Source: Stenotrophomonas sp. ASS1 (lineage in GTDB: Bacteria > Pseudomonadota > Gammaproteobacteria > Xanthomonadales > Xanthomonadaceae). From it: DNA of 64,000 bases. This document shows positions 16,192 to 25,650 of the stretch, piece by piece. A program made the translations under genes and the position numbers. A model generated the notes under the pieces. That model was not told the DNA's origin. It ran no database searches and saw nothing but the letters and a program-made list of their open reading frames with translations. The DNA lies in the NCBI RefSeq assembly GCF_004346925.1, contig NZ_CP031167.1:3802001-3866000 (forward strand). The letters run 5' to 3'. Position 1 is the first letter of the stretch. Each line of letters opens with the position of its first letter.

Positions 16192-16959
16192 GTGAATTCC
16201 CCCCGTACACGGACCCTGCGCTTGCTGACGGCCAACATCCAGGCCGGCTCAAGTACCCGCCGCTACAGCGACTATGTGACCCGCAGCTGGTCACATGCGC
16301 TGCCGGCGGGCCGCAAGCGCAGCAGCCTGGACGCGATCGCCACCCTGGCGCGCGAACATGACATCGTCGGCCTGCAGGAGGCCGACCCGGGCAGCCTGCG
16401 CTCGGGCTTCACCAACCAGACCCACTACCTGGCCCAGCGTGCCGGCTTCAACTACTGGAGCCACCAGCCGAACCGGCGCATGGGCGGGGTCGCCTCCAGC
16501 GCCAACGGCCTGCTGAGCAAGCTGGAACCGGTGGAAGTGCAGGATCACGCCCTGCCCGGCCGCATCGGCGGGCGCGGCGTGCTGCTGGCCAAGTTCGGCG
16601 ACGGCGCCGATGGCCTGGCGGTAGCGGTGGCCCATCTGTCGCTGGGCGCGGGCTCGCGGATGTCGCAGCTGGGCTTCATTGCCGAGCTGCTGTCCGACCA
16701 TCCCAATGCCGTCCTGATGGGCGACTTCAACTGCCTGGCCGAACGCCCGGAAATGCAGGTGCTGTACCAGAAGACCCGGCTGCAGCCCCCCGGCTGCATC
16801 GTGCCGACCTTCCCCAGCTGGCGCCCCGATCGCGCCATCGACCACATCCTGGTCAGCAGCGGCCTGCAGACCCGCACCGTGGAAGCCGTACCGGCCGCGT
16901 TCTCCGATCACCTCGCCCTGGCGATGCAGATCGACGTCCCGGACGACGCCCTGCGCTGA
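16192..16959 (+). CDS. Endonuclease/exonuclease/phosphatase (EEP) family hydrolase
   Basis: A 255-residue predicted metal-dependent phosphodiester hydrolase. Family signatures are RLLTANIQAG at the N-terminus, IVGLQEADPGS (catalytic Glu), LMGDFNCLAE (catalytic Asp/Asn) and the terminal SDHLALAMQI (catalytic Asp-His). The start is the GTG at 16192, 23 bases after the dsbA-like stop, so it could be cotranscribed. Substrate (nucleic acid, lipid or nucleotide) cannot be told from sequence. Confidence 0.87.
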   Translation: MNSPRTRTLRLLTANIQAGSSTRRYSDYVTRSWSHALPAGRKRSSLDAIATLAREHDIVGLQEADPGSLRSGFTNQTHYLAQRAGFNYWSHQPNRRMGGVASSANGLLSKLEPVEVQDHALPGRIGGRGVLLAKFGDGADGLAVAVAHLSLGAGSRMSQLGFIAELLSDHPNAVLMGDFNCLAERPEMQVLYQKTRLQPPGCIVPTFPSWRPDRAIDHILVSSGLQTRTVEAVPAAFSDHLALAMQIDVPDDALR

Positions 16960-16973
16960 CCGCTCCTGGTGGG

Positions 16974-17023
16974 GTGCCAACCTTGGTTGGCACGCTCTCC
17001 GCCGGGCATGGCCCGGCGCTACC
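16974..17023. repeat. SMAG-type stem-loops
   Basis: GTGCCAACCTTGGTTGGCAC at 16974-16993 and GCCGGGCATGGCCCGGCGCTACC at 17001-17023, between two convergent genes and reaching the end of the downstream one. Confidence 0.75.
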
Positions 17024-17894
17024 CCGCCTGCACCACCGGCACCTTCAGCCGCCGCGCGGTCATCGTGCTGCCCACCGAGGCCAGCACCGTGCAGCCGATC
17101 GCCAGCCACTGCAATCCATGCAGGTGCTCGTGCAGCAGCAGCATCGCCCACAGCGCGGCCACTGCCGGCTCCATGCTGATCAGGATGCCGAAGGTCTCCT
17201 TGGGCAGGCGCTTGAGCGCCATCATCTCCAGCGACATCGGGATCGCGCTGGACACCAAAGCCACCAGCAGGCCAGCGGCCAGGATCTTCGGATCGAGCAG
17301 TGCGGCGCCGGCATGCACCACGCCCACCGGCACCACCACCAGCGACGCCGCCAGCAGCCCCAGCGACACCGAATGCCCGGCGTGCAGATGGCCGGCACGC
17401 TTTCCGAACACGATGTACAGGCCCCAGCACGCCGCCGCACCCATGGCATACAGCACGCCGGCCGGATCCAGCGCCGGGCCGCCACCGATCGGCAACAGCA
17501 ACAGCAGCCCCACCGCCGCGCAGCCCACCCACAGGAAGTCGATCGGTCGCCGTGATGACAGCATCGCCACCGTCAGCGGCCCGGTGAACTCGATGGCCAC
17601 CGCGATGCCGAAGGGAATCGTGCGCAGGGCCATGTAGAACAGCAGGTTCATCAGGCCCAGGGTGAGCCCGTAGCGCAGGATGGTGATCGCATCCACGCGG
17701 CTGGTCTTCCAGCGCCATGGCCGCCAGAACAGCAGCAGCAACAGCGCCGAAAAGCCCACGCGCAGCGCGCTGGTGCCCTGGGCACCGATCAGCGGGAACA
17801 GGTGTTTTGCGTAGGAGGTGCCGATGGCCAGCGAGGTGACCGAGCCGAGCACCGCCAGCGCCGGCAACATCGGCGCGAATCGTGAAGTCTGCAT
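17019..17894 (-). CDS. RhtA-like EamA-family exporter (threonine/homoserine efflux type)
   Basis: A 291-residue inner-membrane protein with ten predicted helices in two EamA repeats. The N-terminal MQTSRFAPMLPALAVLGS, GTSYAKHLFPLIGAQGTSALR and the second-half SSAIPMSLEMMALKRLPKETFGILIS are typical of RhtA, which exports threonine and homoserine. The ATG at 17894 is preferred to the in-frame TTG at 17900. It is divergent from an Lrp/AsnC-type regulator starting 73 bases away, which likely controls it in response to an amino acid. Confidence 0.87.
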   Translation of the reverse strand: MQTSRFAPMLPALAVLGSVTSLAIGTSYAKHLFPLIGAQGTSALRVGFSALLLLLFWRPWRWKTSRVDAITILRYGLTLGLMNLLFYMALRTIPFGIAVAIEFTGPLTVAMLSSRRPIDFLWVGCAAVGLLLLLPIGGGPALDPAGVLYAMGAAACWGLYIVFGKRAGHLHAGHSVSLGLLAASLVVVPVGVVHAGAALLDPKILAAGLLVALVSSAIPMSLEMMALKRLPKETFGILISMEPAVAALWAMLLLHEHLHGLQWLAIGCTVLASVGSTMTARRLKVPVVQAG

Positions 17895-17966
17895 GCGCAA
17901 AGTCTATTGCGCCGGTGCCGAGCACTTGGCTCAATTGACGGCCCGTTCGTGCAACTTCTGCTCGCC

Positions 17967-18449
17967 ATGGCCACCGCCCCCGTGCTCGACAGCTTCGACC
18001 GCGCCATCCTCGACCTGCTGCAGCGGGACAACACCCTGCCGCAGCGCGAAATCGCCGAGGCCGTGCACCTGTCCACCCCGGCCGTGCAGCGCCGGATCAA
18101 GCGCCTGCAGGACAGCGGTGTGATCGCGGCCAATGTGGCCGTGGTCGCTGCGGCGAAGGTCGGACGACCGCTGACCATCATCGTCGAGGTGCGCGTGGTC
18201 AGCGAGCAGCGCGAACGCGTGGCGCCGTTCAAGCGTCGCGTGCAGGACGACCCGGCCGTGCAGCAGTGCTACTCGATCACCGGCGATGGCGATTTCCTGC
18301 TGTTGCTTTCGGCGGCGTCGATGGAGGAGTACGAGGCGATCACCGAGCGCTTGTTCGGTGGCGATGACAACATCGAGCGCTTCCGTACCTCGGTGGCACT
18401 GGGCACCTTGAAGCGGAGTTTCGAGGTCCCGCTGGCACCGGTTCTGTAG
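17967..18449 (+). CDS. Lrp/AsnC-family transcriptional regulator
   Basis: A 160-residue regulator. The N-terminal winged helix-turn-helix (LDSFDRAILDLLQRDNTLPQ, then REIAEAVHLSTPAVQRRIKR) is followed by the RAM/ligand domain with the typical VQQCYSITGDGDFLLLL. Such proteins bind amino acids as octamers. Its divergent placement next to the RhtA-like exporter suggests it senses the exported amino acid. The last codons and stop overlap the first SMAG motif. Confidence 0.92.
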   Translation: MATAPVLDSFDRAILDLLQRDNTLPQREIAEAVHLSTPAVQRRIKRLQDSGVIAANVAVVAAAKVGRPLTIIVEVRVVSEQRERVAPFKRRVQDDPAVQQCYSITGDGDFLLLLSAASMEEYEAITERLFGGDDNIERFRTSVALGTLKRSFEVPLAPVL

Positions 18450-18515
18450 CGTCGAGCCATGCTCGACTGCGTTTTTACCGCAAAGCAACAGCCGTCGAGC
18501 ATGGCTCGACGCTAC
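18446..18515. repeat. SMAG pair in inverted orientation
   Basis: GTAGCGTCGAGCCATGCTCGAC (18446-18467) and its complement (18494-18515) can each fold alone or pair as one 22-bp stem. The first copy supplies the stop codon of the Lrp-type gene. Confidence 0.88.
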
Positions 18516-18526
18516 AGTCGGAGACC

Positions 18527-19078
18527 ATGAGCACTCCGTCCTCTCCTGCCGGTCGCCTGCGCCGCTGGCTGCTGCGCGGTCTGTGGCTGGCCATTGCCGT
18601 CGTTGCCGCGATGGCGCTGTGGAACAGTCCCTGGGCCGCCGCACCAAAGATGCTGTGGACACTCGCGCAGATGCCGCCGGCCACCGAACTCCCGGTGCCG
18701 GTGGAGGGTGTGCGCCCCCGCCAGATCGCCGATACCTTCGGCGCGCCGCGCGGCCGCGACCGCTCCCACGCCGGCATCGATATCTTCGCCCAGCGCGGCA
18801 CGCCGGTGCGCAGCGTCACTGCCGGCGTCATCGCGGATGTCAGCGAACGCGGCCTCGGTGGTCGCCAGGTCTGGGTGATCGGGCCCGGGCGGGAACGCTA
18901 CTACTACGCGCATCTGGAAGGCTGGGCCGAGGGCCTGGCGCGCGGCCAGGTGGTGCAGGCCGGTGACCTGCTCGGCCACGTGGGCGACAGCGGCAATGCC
19001 AAGGGCACGCCGCCGCATCTGCACTGGGGCATCTACGGCACGAACGGCCCCCGCAACCCGTTGCCGTTGCTGCGCTGA
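18527..19078 (+). CDS. M23-family (LytM) peptidase, membrane-anchored
   Basis: A 183-residue protein with one N-terminal transmembrane segment (about 15-35) and a periplasmic LytM domain. Zinc ligands are seen in RSHAGIDIFA (H, D) and PHLHWGIYG (HLH). All family ligands are present, so it may cut peptidoglycan cross-links or act as an amidase activator. It is short for an M23 protein and has no coiled coil or LysM part. Confidence 0.88.
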   Translation: MSTPSSPAGRLRRWLLRGLWLAIAVVAAMALWNSPWAAAPKMLWTLAQMPPATELPVPVEGVRPRQIADTFGAPRGRDRSHAGIDIFAQRGTPVRSVTAGVIADVSERGLGGRQVWVIGPGRERYYYAHLEGWAEGLARGQVVQAGDLLGHVGDSGNAKGTPPHLHWGIYGTNGPRNPLPLLR

Positions 19079-19120
19079 TCGCCACGGCGCACCCGCGCAC
19101 CGAACCGTTCATGATTTGTA

Positions 19121-19139
19121 AATAGGAATAGTTCGTATT
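19121..19139 (+). promoter_or_regulatory. Fur-box-like operator upstream of siderophore receptor
   Basis: AATAGGAATAGTTCGTATT has the imperfect AAT-GAAT-x-ATTC-ATT symmetry of Fur sites and lies about 110 bases before the receptor ATG at 19251, in an AT-rich patch of otherwise GC-rich sequence. Confidence 0.5.
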
Positions 19140-19250
19140 ACCATTTCTTTCGTTTCCGGTGGTGCCAGGACGGCCTGCCCGCCCTTCCCCTACCCGTAGC
19201 GCCTCGCCTCCTGGATGCCGGCCGAACGCGCGTGCTCGTCCAGGACCCCC

Positions 19251-21395
19251 ATGACCCGTCCCGCCTTCCGTACCCTGCAGCCGCAGCGGCTGTCCGTTGC
19301 CGTGCTTGCCGTTCTCTGCGCCGTGGCCCCGGCCGCCTTCGCCGACACCGCCGCCGATCCGACCACGCTGGACAAGGTGGTGGTCAAGGGCGAACGTGCC
19401 GAAGGCTATTCGGTGCGCCGCACCTCGGCCGGTACCCGCTTCGATCTGGCACCGCGCGAGATCCCGCAGTCGGTCAGCATCATCAGCCACCAGCGCATCG
19501 AAGATCAGAAGCTGGACGACATCATCGACGTGCTGGCCAACACCACCGGCGTGACCAGCACCCAGTCCGACAGCGAGCGCACCGAGTTCTACGCGCGTGG
19601 CTTCTACATCGATGCCTACCAGTTCGATGGCCTGCCGACGCAGATGGTGCAGAACTGGAGCTACGGCGATTCCGGCCTCGATCTTGCGCTGTACGACCGC
19701 GTGGAAGTGGTACGCGGCGCTACCGGCCTGCTCAGCGGTGCCGGCAATCCGTCCGCCTCGGTGAACCTCATCCGCAAACACGCCGACAGCGCAGAACTGA
19801 CCGGCAGCGTCTCGGTGAACGTCGGCAGTTGGGGCCGCACACGCACCACCGTGGACGTGGGCACCGCGCTGAACGCCAGTGGCACGGTGCGCGGCCGGGT
19901 GATCGGCAGCTACCTGGACACCGATGGTCAGATGGACCGCTACAACCAGCGCAAGACGCTGGGTTATGCCGTCATCGACGCCGACCTGACCCCGGACACG
20001 CAGCTCAGCGTGGGCTACGACTACCAGCAGAAGCGCGCCAACGGCGCGACCTGGGGCGGCTTCCCGATGTGGTACGCCGATGGCAGCCCGACCAACTATC
20101 CGACCTCGTTCAATCCGTCGCCGGACTGGACCTACTGGGACACCACCAGCAAGCGTGCGTTCGCCACCCTGCAGCATGCCTTCAGCAACGGCTGGAAGTT
20201 CAAGATCGGCGCCACCCACGACCGCACCAAGGCCGACGACAAGCTGTTCTATCCGGCCTACACCGCGTTCAACAAGACCACGGGCGCCGGCATCACGCCG
20301 ATGGCCGGCTTCTACAACACCGAGCGCAAGGTTGATGGCATCGATGGCTACATCGATGGGCCGTTCCAGCTGTTCGGCCGCGAGCACCAGTTCATGGCCG
20401 GCCTGAGCTACAACAAGCGTGAGTTCGCCAACTATGGTGATTTCCAGCCTGACTTCAACGATCCGAATGCACAGTACCTGCCGCTGGCCAGCTACTTCGG
20501 CTGGACCGGTGATTTCCCGCAGCCGAACTGGCGACCGCTGAAGCTTGCCAGCCAGGGCACCATCACACAGAAGGCCGGCTATGCCGCCGCACGCCTGTCG
20601 CTGGCCGATCCGCTGAAGCTGATCATCGGTGCGCGCTACACCGACTGGAAGAGCGAAGACGAAGGCAACGACCGCTCGCACAAAGTGACCACGCCGTATG
20701 CCGGCCTGGTCTACGACATCAACGATACCTACTCCGCTTACGCCAGCTATACCGAGATCTTCCAGCCGCAGACGCTGCGCAACAAGCAGGGCAGCTACCT
20801 CGATCCGGTCGATGGCAAGAGCTACGAAGTCGGCGTCAAGGGCGCGTGGTTCGACAACCGGTTGAATGCATCCGTGGCAGTGTTCCGCATCGAGCAGGAC
20901 AACGTTGGCCAGGCAACCATGGACAAGGTTGACGGGCAGTTGAACGAAACCGCCTACATCGCTGCACGTGGCACCGTCAGCCGTGGCTTCGAGTTCGAAG
21001 TGAATGGCGAACTGGCACCGGGCTGGAACGCGACCTTCGGTGCTTCACGTTACGTGGCCAAGGACATCAACGGCGCCGACATCAACACCAACCTGCCGCA
21101 GACCGCGCTGAAGCTGTTCACCAGCTACACCCCGCAATCGCTGCAGGAACTGACCGTCGGCGGCGGTGCCAACTGGCAGAACCGCATCTACTACGCTGCG
21201 CCGGTAGTGGGCCGTTTCGAACAGGAAGGCTACGCGCTGGTCAGTGCCTTCGTGCGCTACCGCATCTCGCCGGAGTTCAGCGTGCAGGCCAACCTCAACA
21301 ACCTGCTGGACAAGAAGTACTACTCGCAGATCACCGGTTACGGTGCCTACGGCGACGGCCGCAATGGCTCGCTGACGTTCACCTGGGCGTTCTGA
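19251..21395 (+). CDS. TonB-dependent siderophore receptor (FpvA/FhuE-like)
   Basis: A 714-residue outer-membrane beta-barrel that would import ferric siderophore using TonB energy. It has a signal peptide ending AAFA and a plug domain with LDKVVVKGERAEGYSVRR (TonB box region), REIPQSVSIISHQRIEDQKL, GFYIDAYQFDGLP and DRVEVVRGATGLLSGAGNPS. A long barrel follows, ending in the outer-membrane terminus GSLTFTWAF. These plug motifs typify pyoverdine/coprogen-type receptors. The ATG at 19251 gives the normal signal; the frame extends upstream to 19215. A Fur-like site suggests iron control. The exact siderophore is unknown. Confidence 0.9.
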   Translation: MTRPAFRTLQPQRLSVAVLAVLCAVAPAAFADTAADPTTLDKVVVKGERAEGYSVRRTSAGTRFDLAPREIPQSVSIISHQRIEDQKLDDIIDVLANTTGVTSTQSDSERTEFYARGFYIDAYQFDGLPTQMVQNWSYGDSGLDLALYDRVEVVRGATGLLSGAGNPSASVNLIRKHADSAELTGSVSVNVGSWGRTRTTVDVGTALNASGTVRGRVIGSYLDTDGQMDRYNQRKTLGYAVIDADLTPDTQLSVGYDYQQKRANGATWGGFPMWYADGSPTNYPTSFNPSPDWTYWDTTSKRAFATLQHAFSNGWKFKIGATHDRTKADDKLFYPAYTAFNKTTGAGITPMAGFYNTERKVDGIDGYIDGPFQLFGREHQFMAGLSYNKREFANYGDFQPDFNDPNAQYLPLASYFGWTGDFPQPNWRPLKLASQGTITQKAGYAAARLSLADPLKLIIGARYTDWKSEDEGNDRSHKVTTPYAGLVYDINDTYSAYASYTEIFQPQTLRNKQGSYLDPVDGKSYEVGVKGAWFDNRLNASVAVFRIEQDNVGQATMDKVDGQLNETAYIAARGTVSRGFEFEVNGELAPGWNATFGASRYVAKDINGADINTNLPQTALKLFTSYTPQSLQELTVGGGANWQNRIYYAAPVVGRFEQEGYALVSAFVRYRISPEFSVQANLNNLLDKKYYSQITGYGAYGDGRNGSLTFTWAF

Positions 21396-21408
21396 TCCAA
21401 TCGGCCTT

Positions 21409-21465
21409 GTAGCGTCGAGCCATGCTCGACTCGATCACACGGGGTAGTCGAGCACGGCTCGACAC
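21409..21465. repeat. SMAG pair between convergent receptor genes
   Basis: GTAGCGTCGAGCCATGCTCGAC at 21409-21430 and GTAGTCGAGCACGGCTCGAC at 21444-21463. Confidence 0.8.
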
Positions 21466-21470
21466 CACAA

Positions 21471-21495
21471 CGGCGCCGGGCTGAGCCCGGCGCCG
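21471..21495. terminator. Bidirectional terminator-like hairpin
   Basis: CGGCGCCGGGC, loop TGA, GCCCGGCGCCG is a perfect 11-bp stem between the convergent stop codons at 21395 and 21504. It could end transcripts from both sides, though T-runs are short. Confidence 0.65.
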
Positions 21496-21503
21496 TCCCT
21501 TCA

Positions 21504-24365
21504 TCAGAAACGCAGGTCCGCGCGCAGGTACCAGTAGCGGCCACGCGGGATGTCATAGGTCGAAGCGTCGTAACCGTTCAACGAGCACGACAGGCAGATC
21601 GGCGGATCCTTGTCGAACACGTTGTTCAGGCCAGCGGTCAGCTGCAACCCCTTCATCCAGTCGATCTTGTAGCCCACCTGCATGTCATGGAAGGTGGTGG
21701 CCGACAGCGTATTGGTGCCTGCGGCCTGGTTGCTGCAGACCGGGAATACAGAGGCGTCACCGCAGTTCTCGGTCAATTCGGAGATATGCCGAACGGTCCA
21801 GTTGGCACTCCAGCGGTCCAGCGTCCAGCCGATGCTGGCATTGCTGGTCCATTCCGGAATCGAGCTGTCGGCCACTTCCACGCCCGGCTTCTGCGGCTGC
21901 TTCTGGCCCGCCGCACCGGTGGCCTCGTAGCGGCCGACGAACGTGTTCTTCCAGCCCAGCTTGAACTGGCCGATCGAGCTCTGCGGCAACGTCCAGAACA
22001 GGTCCACGTCCCAGCCGTCGGTCTTGATCGAGCCGAGGTTGGTCAGGCGGTTGTTGAAGCTGCTGACCGCACCGGTGCTGGCGCGGGTGATGCCATCGCA
22101 GTACACCGGATCGAGCGTGTCCACGCACAGGTCCAGCTGGGTCTGCGCGTTGATCGCCTGGATCGCACCATCGATGGCATGGCGGTAGAAGGTCACCTCC
22201 ACATCGAAGCGCTCCGACCACGACGCATTGTTGCCGAACCACGGGCTCCACACGAAGCCGGCGCTGAAGCTGCGCGAGCGCTCAGGTTCCAGCTCGCGGT
22301 TGCCGCCGGTGGTCACCGAGATCTGCGAATTGGCCTGCTGGAAGCCAGCCGGCACACCCAGTGCGGCACAGTTGGCGGCGCTGCCACGCGGCGGCGTGCC
22401 GCCCAGGCCCACCGAGCACGGGTCGAACAGCTGCAGGTCGGCGCGCGCGGCCGAGCCGTACAGTTCACCGATCGACGGCGCACGGAAGCCTTCGGCATAG
22501 GTCGTGCGCAGCACGAAGTCGTCGGTCACCTGCCAGCGCAAGCCGTACTTGGGCGTGAACTCGCCGCCGAAGGTGGAGTAGTCCGAGTAGCGGCCGGCCA
22601 AGCTCAGGTCCAGCTTCTTGCCCAGCGGCGAGTCGGCGAAGATCGGAACGCTCAACTCCAGGTACGCTTCGTTGACGTCATACGAGCCCGAGGTCGGCTG
22701 CGACGGCACGCCGTTGTAGTGGCCGATCACCGTCAGCGGATCAGGCTGGTACCAGCCCCTGTACTTGCGGTACTCGTAGCCGCTGGCGAACGACACCGGA
22801 CCGGCCGGCAGGGTGAACAGGTCGCTGGACAGGTTGGCGGTGAACAGGCTCAGCTCGTTCTGGCTGCGGTCGCGCACCACCGGCTGGATCCACTTCAGCA
22901 TGTCCGGGGTGATCGAGCCGACGCCGCCGAAGATGTTCAGCGGCACGCAGCCCGGCGTTGCCGCGCACACCGCCGGATCGCCCAGCGCCATGTTGACGTT
23001 GTAGATGTTGTAGCTGCCGTAGTTGGTCTGTTCGGCCTTGTTCTTGCTGTACATGCCGTTGACGTCCCAGTACCAGCTGCGGTCAGCCGCCTGGAAGTTG
23101 CCGACGAAGCCGGTGGCGAAATACGTGGTGTCCACTTCCTGCTTGAACACGCGCGCGCCGCCTTCTACTGGACGGCGACCGATCAGGCTCAGGTTGTCAC
23201 CCGAGACCAGGTCGAAGCCGAACGGGTTGTACGGGTTGAGCGCAGACACGGTGATGTTGTCGGCCAGCGGATTGCCGGTGGCGCCATCGGGACCGAAGAA
23301 CAGCGGCTCCGGGCCGGCCTGGTTGGTCGACTCACGGCGGTTGCCCAGTGCCTTGACGTACCACTGAACGTTGTCGGTGATGTCGAAGCGGAACTGGCCG
23401 AACAGGCCCTTACGTTCCGAGGGTGTCAGCACCATGTTGTATTCGGCGAAGTTGAAGCGATCAGCACTGGTGAAGCAGTGATAGTCATCGGTGCGCGCGC
23501 AGCCGGCACTGCCGTCGTAGCGCGGGTTGCTCACGCCGGTATTGGGCACGATGTTCTGCACCGCACCGGTGTTCGGGTCGGTGAACATGAAACGGCCCTG
23601 CGGAATGCCACCGCTGCCGAAGGCCAGGCCGGTGCCGGGAATCGGGAAGCGCGACTGCTCGCGGTCCTTGGCGAACACCGGATCCTGCTTGGTCCAGCTG
23701 GCGCCGAGGAACAGGCTGAAGCGATCACCGCTCTTGCCCCAGGCCAGGTCCACGCCCTTCTGCGTACCGTCGCCCTTGCTGTACTCGCCGTAGTTCAGGG
23801 TCACCTGGCCGCCATCGAAGTCGCGGCGGGTGATGATGTTGACCACGCCGGCAATGGCATCGGAGCCGTACAGCGACGACGCGCCATCTTCCAGCACTTC
23901 GATGCGCTCGACGATGGCCAGCGGAATGGTGTTGAGGTCGGTGGCCGAGCCCACACCGGAGGCGGACGACTCATTGACCCAGCGGATGCCGTCAACCAGC
24001 ACCAGCACGCGCTTGGCGCCCAGATGGCGCAGGTCCACCTGCGCCGAGCCAGCACCTACACCACTGCCATCGGGCGGGAAGCCGAAGTTGCCGGACGAAT
24101 TGAACTTGGCATTGAGCGCGGAACCGGAACCGGTGAGCTGCTGCAGCACTTCGCCGATCGAGGTCAGGCCGGTGCGTTCGATATCACCGCGGGTCAGCGT
24201 CTGGATCGGCACCTGGCCTTCGACTTCAGCGCGCTTGATGCGGGTACCGGTGACTTCCACCGCATCGAGGTTGGTGGTGGATTGTGCAGCGGCACCCAAC
24301 GGTGCCAGGGTCATCACGCACAGCGCGACGGCAACCGCCAAAGGGCGGTGGTGCAGGTGATTCAT
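21504..24365 (-). CDS. TonB-dependent outer-membrane receptor
   Basis: A 953-residue receptor. The signal peptide ends GAAAQ. The plug has [39 protein letters not shown] and [20 protein letters not shown], typical of the large oligosaccharide/peptide-type TonB receptors of xanthomonads rather than siderophore receptors. The barrel ends [12 protein letters not shown] with the C-terminal Phe expected for outer-membrane insertion. Several Cys pairs occur in predicted loops (for example PICLSCSL). The ATG at 24365 follows GGAGAG. Substrate cannot be assigned. An ExbD gene lies about 0.7 kb upstream, but no ExbB or TonB is seen. Confidence 0.9.
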   Translation of the reverse strand: MNHLHHRPLAVAVALCVMTLAPLGAAAQSTTNLDAVEVTGTRIKRAEVEGQVPIQTLTRGDIERTGLTSIGEVLQQLTGSGSALNAKFNSSGNFGFPPDGSGVGAGSAQVDLRHLGAKRVLVLVDGIRWVNESSASGVGSATDLNTIPLAIVERIEVLEDGASSLYGSDAIAGVVNIITRRDFDGGQVTLNYGEYSKGDGTQKGVDLAWGKSGDRFSLFLGASWTKQDPVFAKDREQSRFPIPGTGLAFGSGGIPQGRFMFTDPNTGAVQNIVPNTGVSNPRYDGSAGCARTDDYHCFTSADRFNFAEYNMVLTPSERKGLFGQFRFDITDNVQWYVKALGNRRESTNQAGPEPLFFGPDGATGNPLADNITVSALNPYNPFGFDLVSGDNLSLIGRRPVEGGARVFKQEVDTTYFATGFVGNFQAADRSWYWDVNGMYSKNKAEQTNYGSYNIYNVNMALGDPAVCAATPGCVPLNIFGGVGSITPDMLKWIQPVVRDRSQNELSLFTANLSSDLFTLPAGPVSFASGYEYRKYRGWYQPDPLTVIGHYNGVPSQPTSGSYDVNEAYLELSVPIFADSPLGKKLDLSLAGRYSDYSTFGGEFTPKYGLRWQVTDDFVLRTTYAEGFRAPSIGELYGSAARADLQLFDPCSVGLGGTPPRGSAANCAALGVPAGFQQANSQISVTTGGNRELEPERSRSFSAGFVWSPWFGNNASWSERFDVEVTFYRHAIDGAIQAINAQTQLDLCVDTLDPVYCDGITRASTGAVSSFNNRLTNLGSIKTDGWDVDLFWTLPQSSIGQFKLGWKNTFVGRYEATGAAGQKQPQKPGVEVADSSIPEWTSNASIGWTLDRWSANWTVRHISELTENCGDASVFPVCSNQAAGTNTLSATTFHDMQVGYKIDWMKGLQLTAGLNNVFDKDPPICLSCSLNGYDASTYDIPRGRYWYLRADLRF

Positions 24366-24380
24366 TCGCTCTCTCTCCAA

Positions 24381-24728
24381 AGGAATGTCGGGACATGGGC
24401 TGCCGCACTCCCTCCCTGCATGGCGGCGCCGTCTCCTTTGTAAACAAGTAGTAAAAATCGCGGCGTGATGATCGACACTCTTTCACGCGGAATTGACGCA
24501 ATTGCAGGCCGATTGCGTCAGATGGCTGCAGGTTATGACCGGACGATATTGTTCACGACAGGCAGCCTTGATGCCGGCTGCGACAGCGCGCGCCGGGGGC
24601 TGCCACATTCATGGAAAAGGTCTTTGCCGGACCGTTTCAGGAATAGTTTGAAATTCCCTCTTTCAGAAGGCGCCGCTAGTCGATCCAGCGCAGACTCGCA
24701 CCTCCAGCCATTCGCGGGAGGGTCGATC
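24381..24728. other. Intergenic region with an operator-like inverted repeat
   Basis: No gene is seen. TGACGCAAT (24494-24502) and ATTGCGTCA (24512-24520) form a perfect 9-bp inverted repeat with a 9-base spacer, as expected for a dimeric regulator. It lies between the receptor (leftward) and the small secreted protein (rightward). The bound regulator is unknown. Confidence 0.45.
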
Positions 24729-25070
24729 ATGAAAGCGGTGAGTGCGGTGCTGGGTGTCACGACGGTGATGACGCTGCTTTTTTCCCTGGCGGGCGAATCG
24801 AGAGCAGGCGGCGTGATCGAGTGCAACAACTGCCCCTCTCCCAGCGATGCGGCCTTGGCCTCGGGAGAGGGATTGACGGTTGTGGTGGATTTCGAGAGAG
24901 CCGAGTTGACTGCTTTCGACGTTGAACGTGCCCCTGGGACCGGAAGGTGGCGAGCACATCCAACCCCGGTTCCAGCGCAGATTGAAATGGCCTTTCTGCG
25001 GATCCTGGATGCGACGCTGTCAGCAGGGGAAGCGCCGCCCATGCGGCAATCACCGCATGAGCGGCAGTGA
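24729..25070 (+). CDS. Small secreted CxxC-containing protein of unknown function
   Basis: A 113-residue protein with a signal peptide (about 1-26, ending SRAGG) followed at once by VIECNNCPSPSDAALASGEG. This E-C-x-x-C-[ST] start with an Ala/Gly-rich helix resembles a family of small xanthomonad periplasmic proteins I cannot name. The rest (VVVDFERAELTAFDVER) predicts beta structure. The start at 24729 is chosen for the signal peptide; the open frame extends to 24465 without a plausible signal. It is convergent with exbD, 9 bases apart. Confidence 0.6.
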   Translation: MKAVSAVLGVTTVMTLLFSLAGESRAGGVIECNNCPSPSDAALASGEGLTVVVDFERAELTAFDVERAPGTGRWRAHPTPVPAQIEMAFLRILDATLSAGEAPPMRQSPHERQ

Positions 25071-25079
25071 GACATCGCA

Positions 25080-25487
25080 CTACCGCACGAACGCAATGCG
25101 CTCCATGCCGGTCGCCTCGGCTGCGGCCAGAATCCTCGCCATGCCTTCGTATTCGGCCGCCGGATCGGTGGCGATACGCAGCTCCGGCAGGTTGCCGGCA
25201 TGTTCGCCCGCCTGTGCCTGCAGGCGCGCCTGCAGCTCACTGATCACCATCGGCTGACCATTCCAGCTGAGCTGGTTGGCAGCGTCCAGGCGCAGCTCGA
25301 TCGGCGGTGGCGGTTCGGGACGGTCGACCACGCGATCGGTGGCCTGTGGCAACTGCACGGCTATCGGCCGGGCCACGATCGGCGCGGTCACGATGAAGAT
25401 GATCAACAGCACCAGCATCACATCCACCAGTGGCGTGACATTGATGTCCGCCAGCGGGCCGCTTCTTCCTGCGCTACTGAACGCCAT
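25080..25487 (-). CDS. exbD: ExbD/TolR-family biopolymer transport protein
   Basis: A 135-residue inner-membrane protein of the proton-driven motor that powers TonB receptors. It has the diagnostic LADINVTPLVDVMLVLLIIF (Asp in the single transmembrane helix) and a periplasmic domain ending RIAFVR. The start at 25487 gives MAFSSAGRSGPLADINVTP; the frame runs further up to 25574. No exbB or tonB lies beside it, so it must work with partners encoded elsewhere or be a specialised copy. Confidence 0.88.
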   Translation of the reverse strand: MAFSSAGRSGPLADINVTPLVDVMLVLLIIFIVTAPIVARPIAVQLPQATDRVVDRPEPPPPIELRLDAANQLSWNGQPMVISELQARLQAQAGEHAGNLPELRIATDPAAEYEGMARILAAAEATGMERIAFVR

Positions 25488-25650
25488 GTGCCGCTCCCTG
25501 CAGCCGGGCCGATCGCCCAAGCTCGACACTACGTCGCCCGCAGGCTCGCGAGGCAGTGCCTGCAGCACGAGCATTCAGCTGCCGTTGCCGACCCATCGCG
25601 TGCACGCAATGCGAAACTGAATTCAGCCATTGCCCGCTATGCTGCCCGCC

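Noticed and set aside
21687..24443. 918-codon open frame on the plus strand
   Set aside because: It is antisense to the TonB receptor gene (21504-24365). High-GC codon use keeps the opposite strand open; the receptor has clear plug and barrel motifs and a signal peptide.
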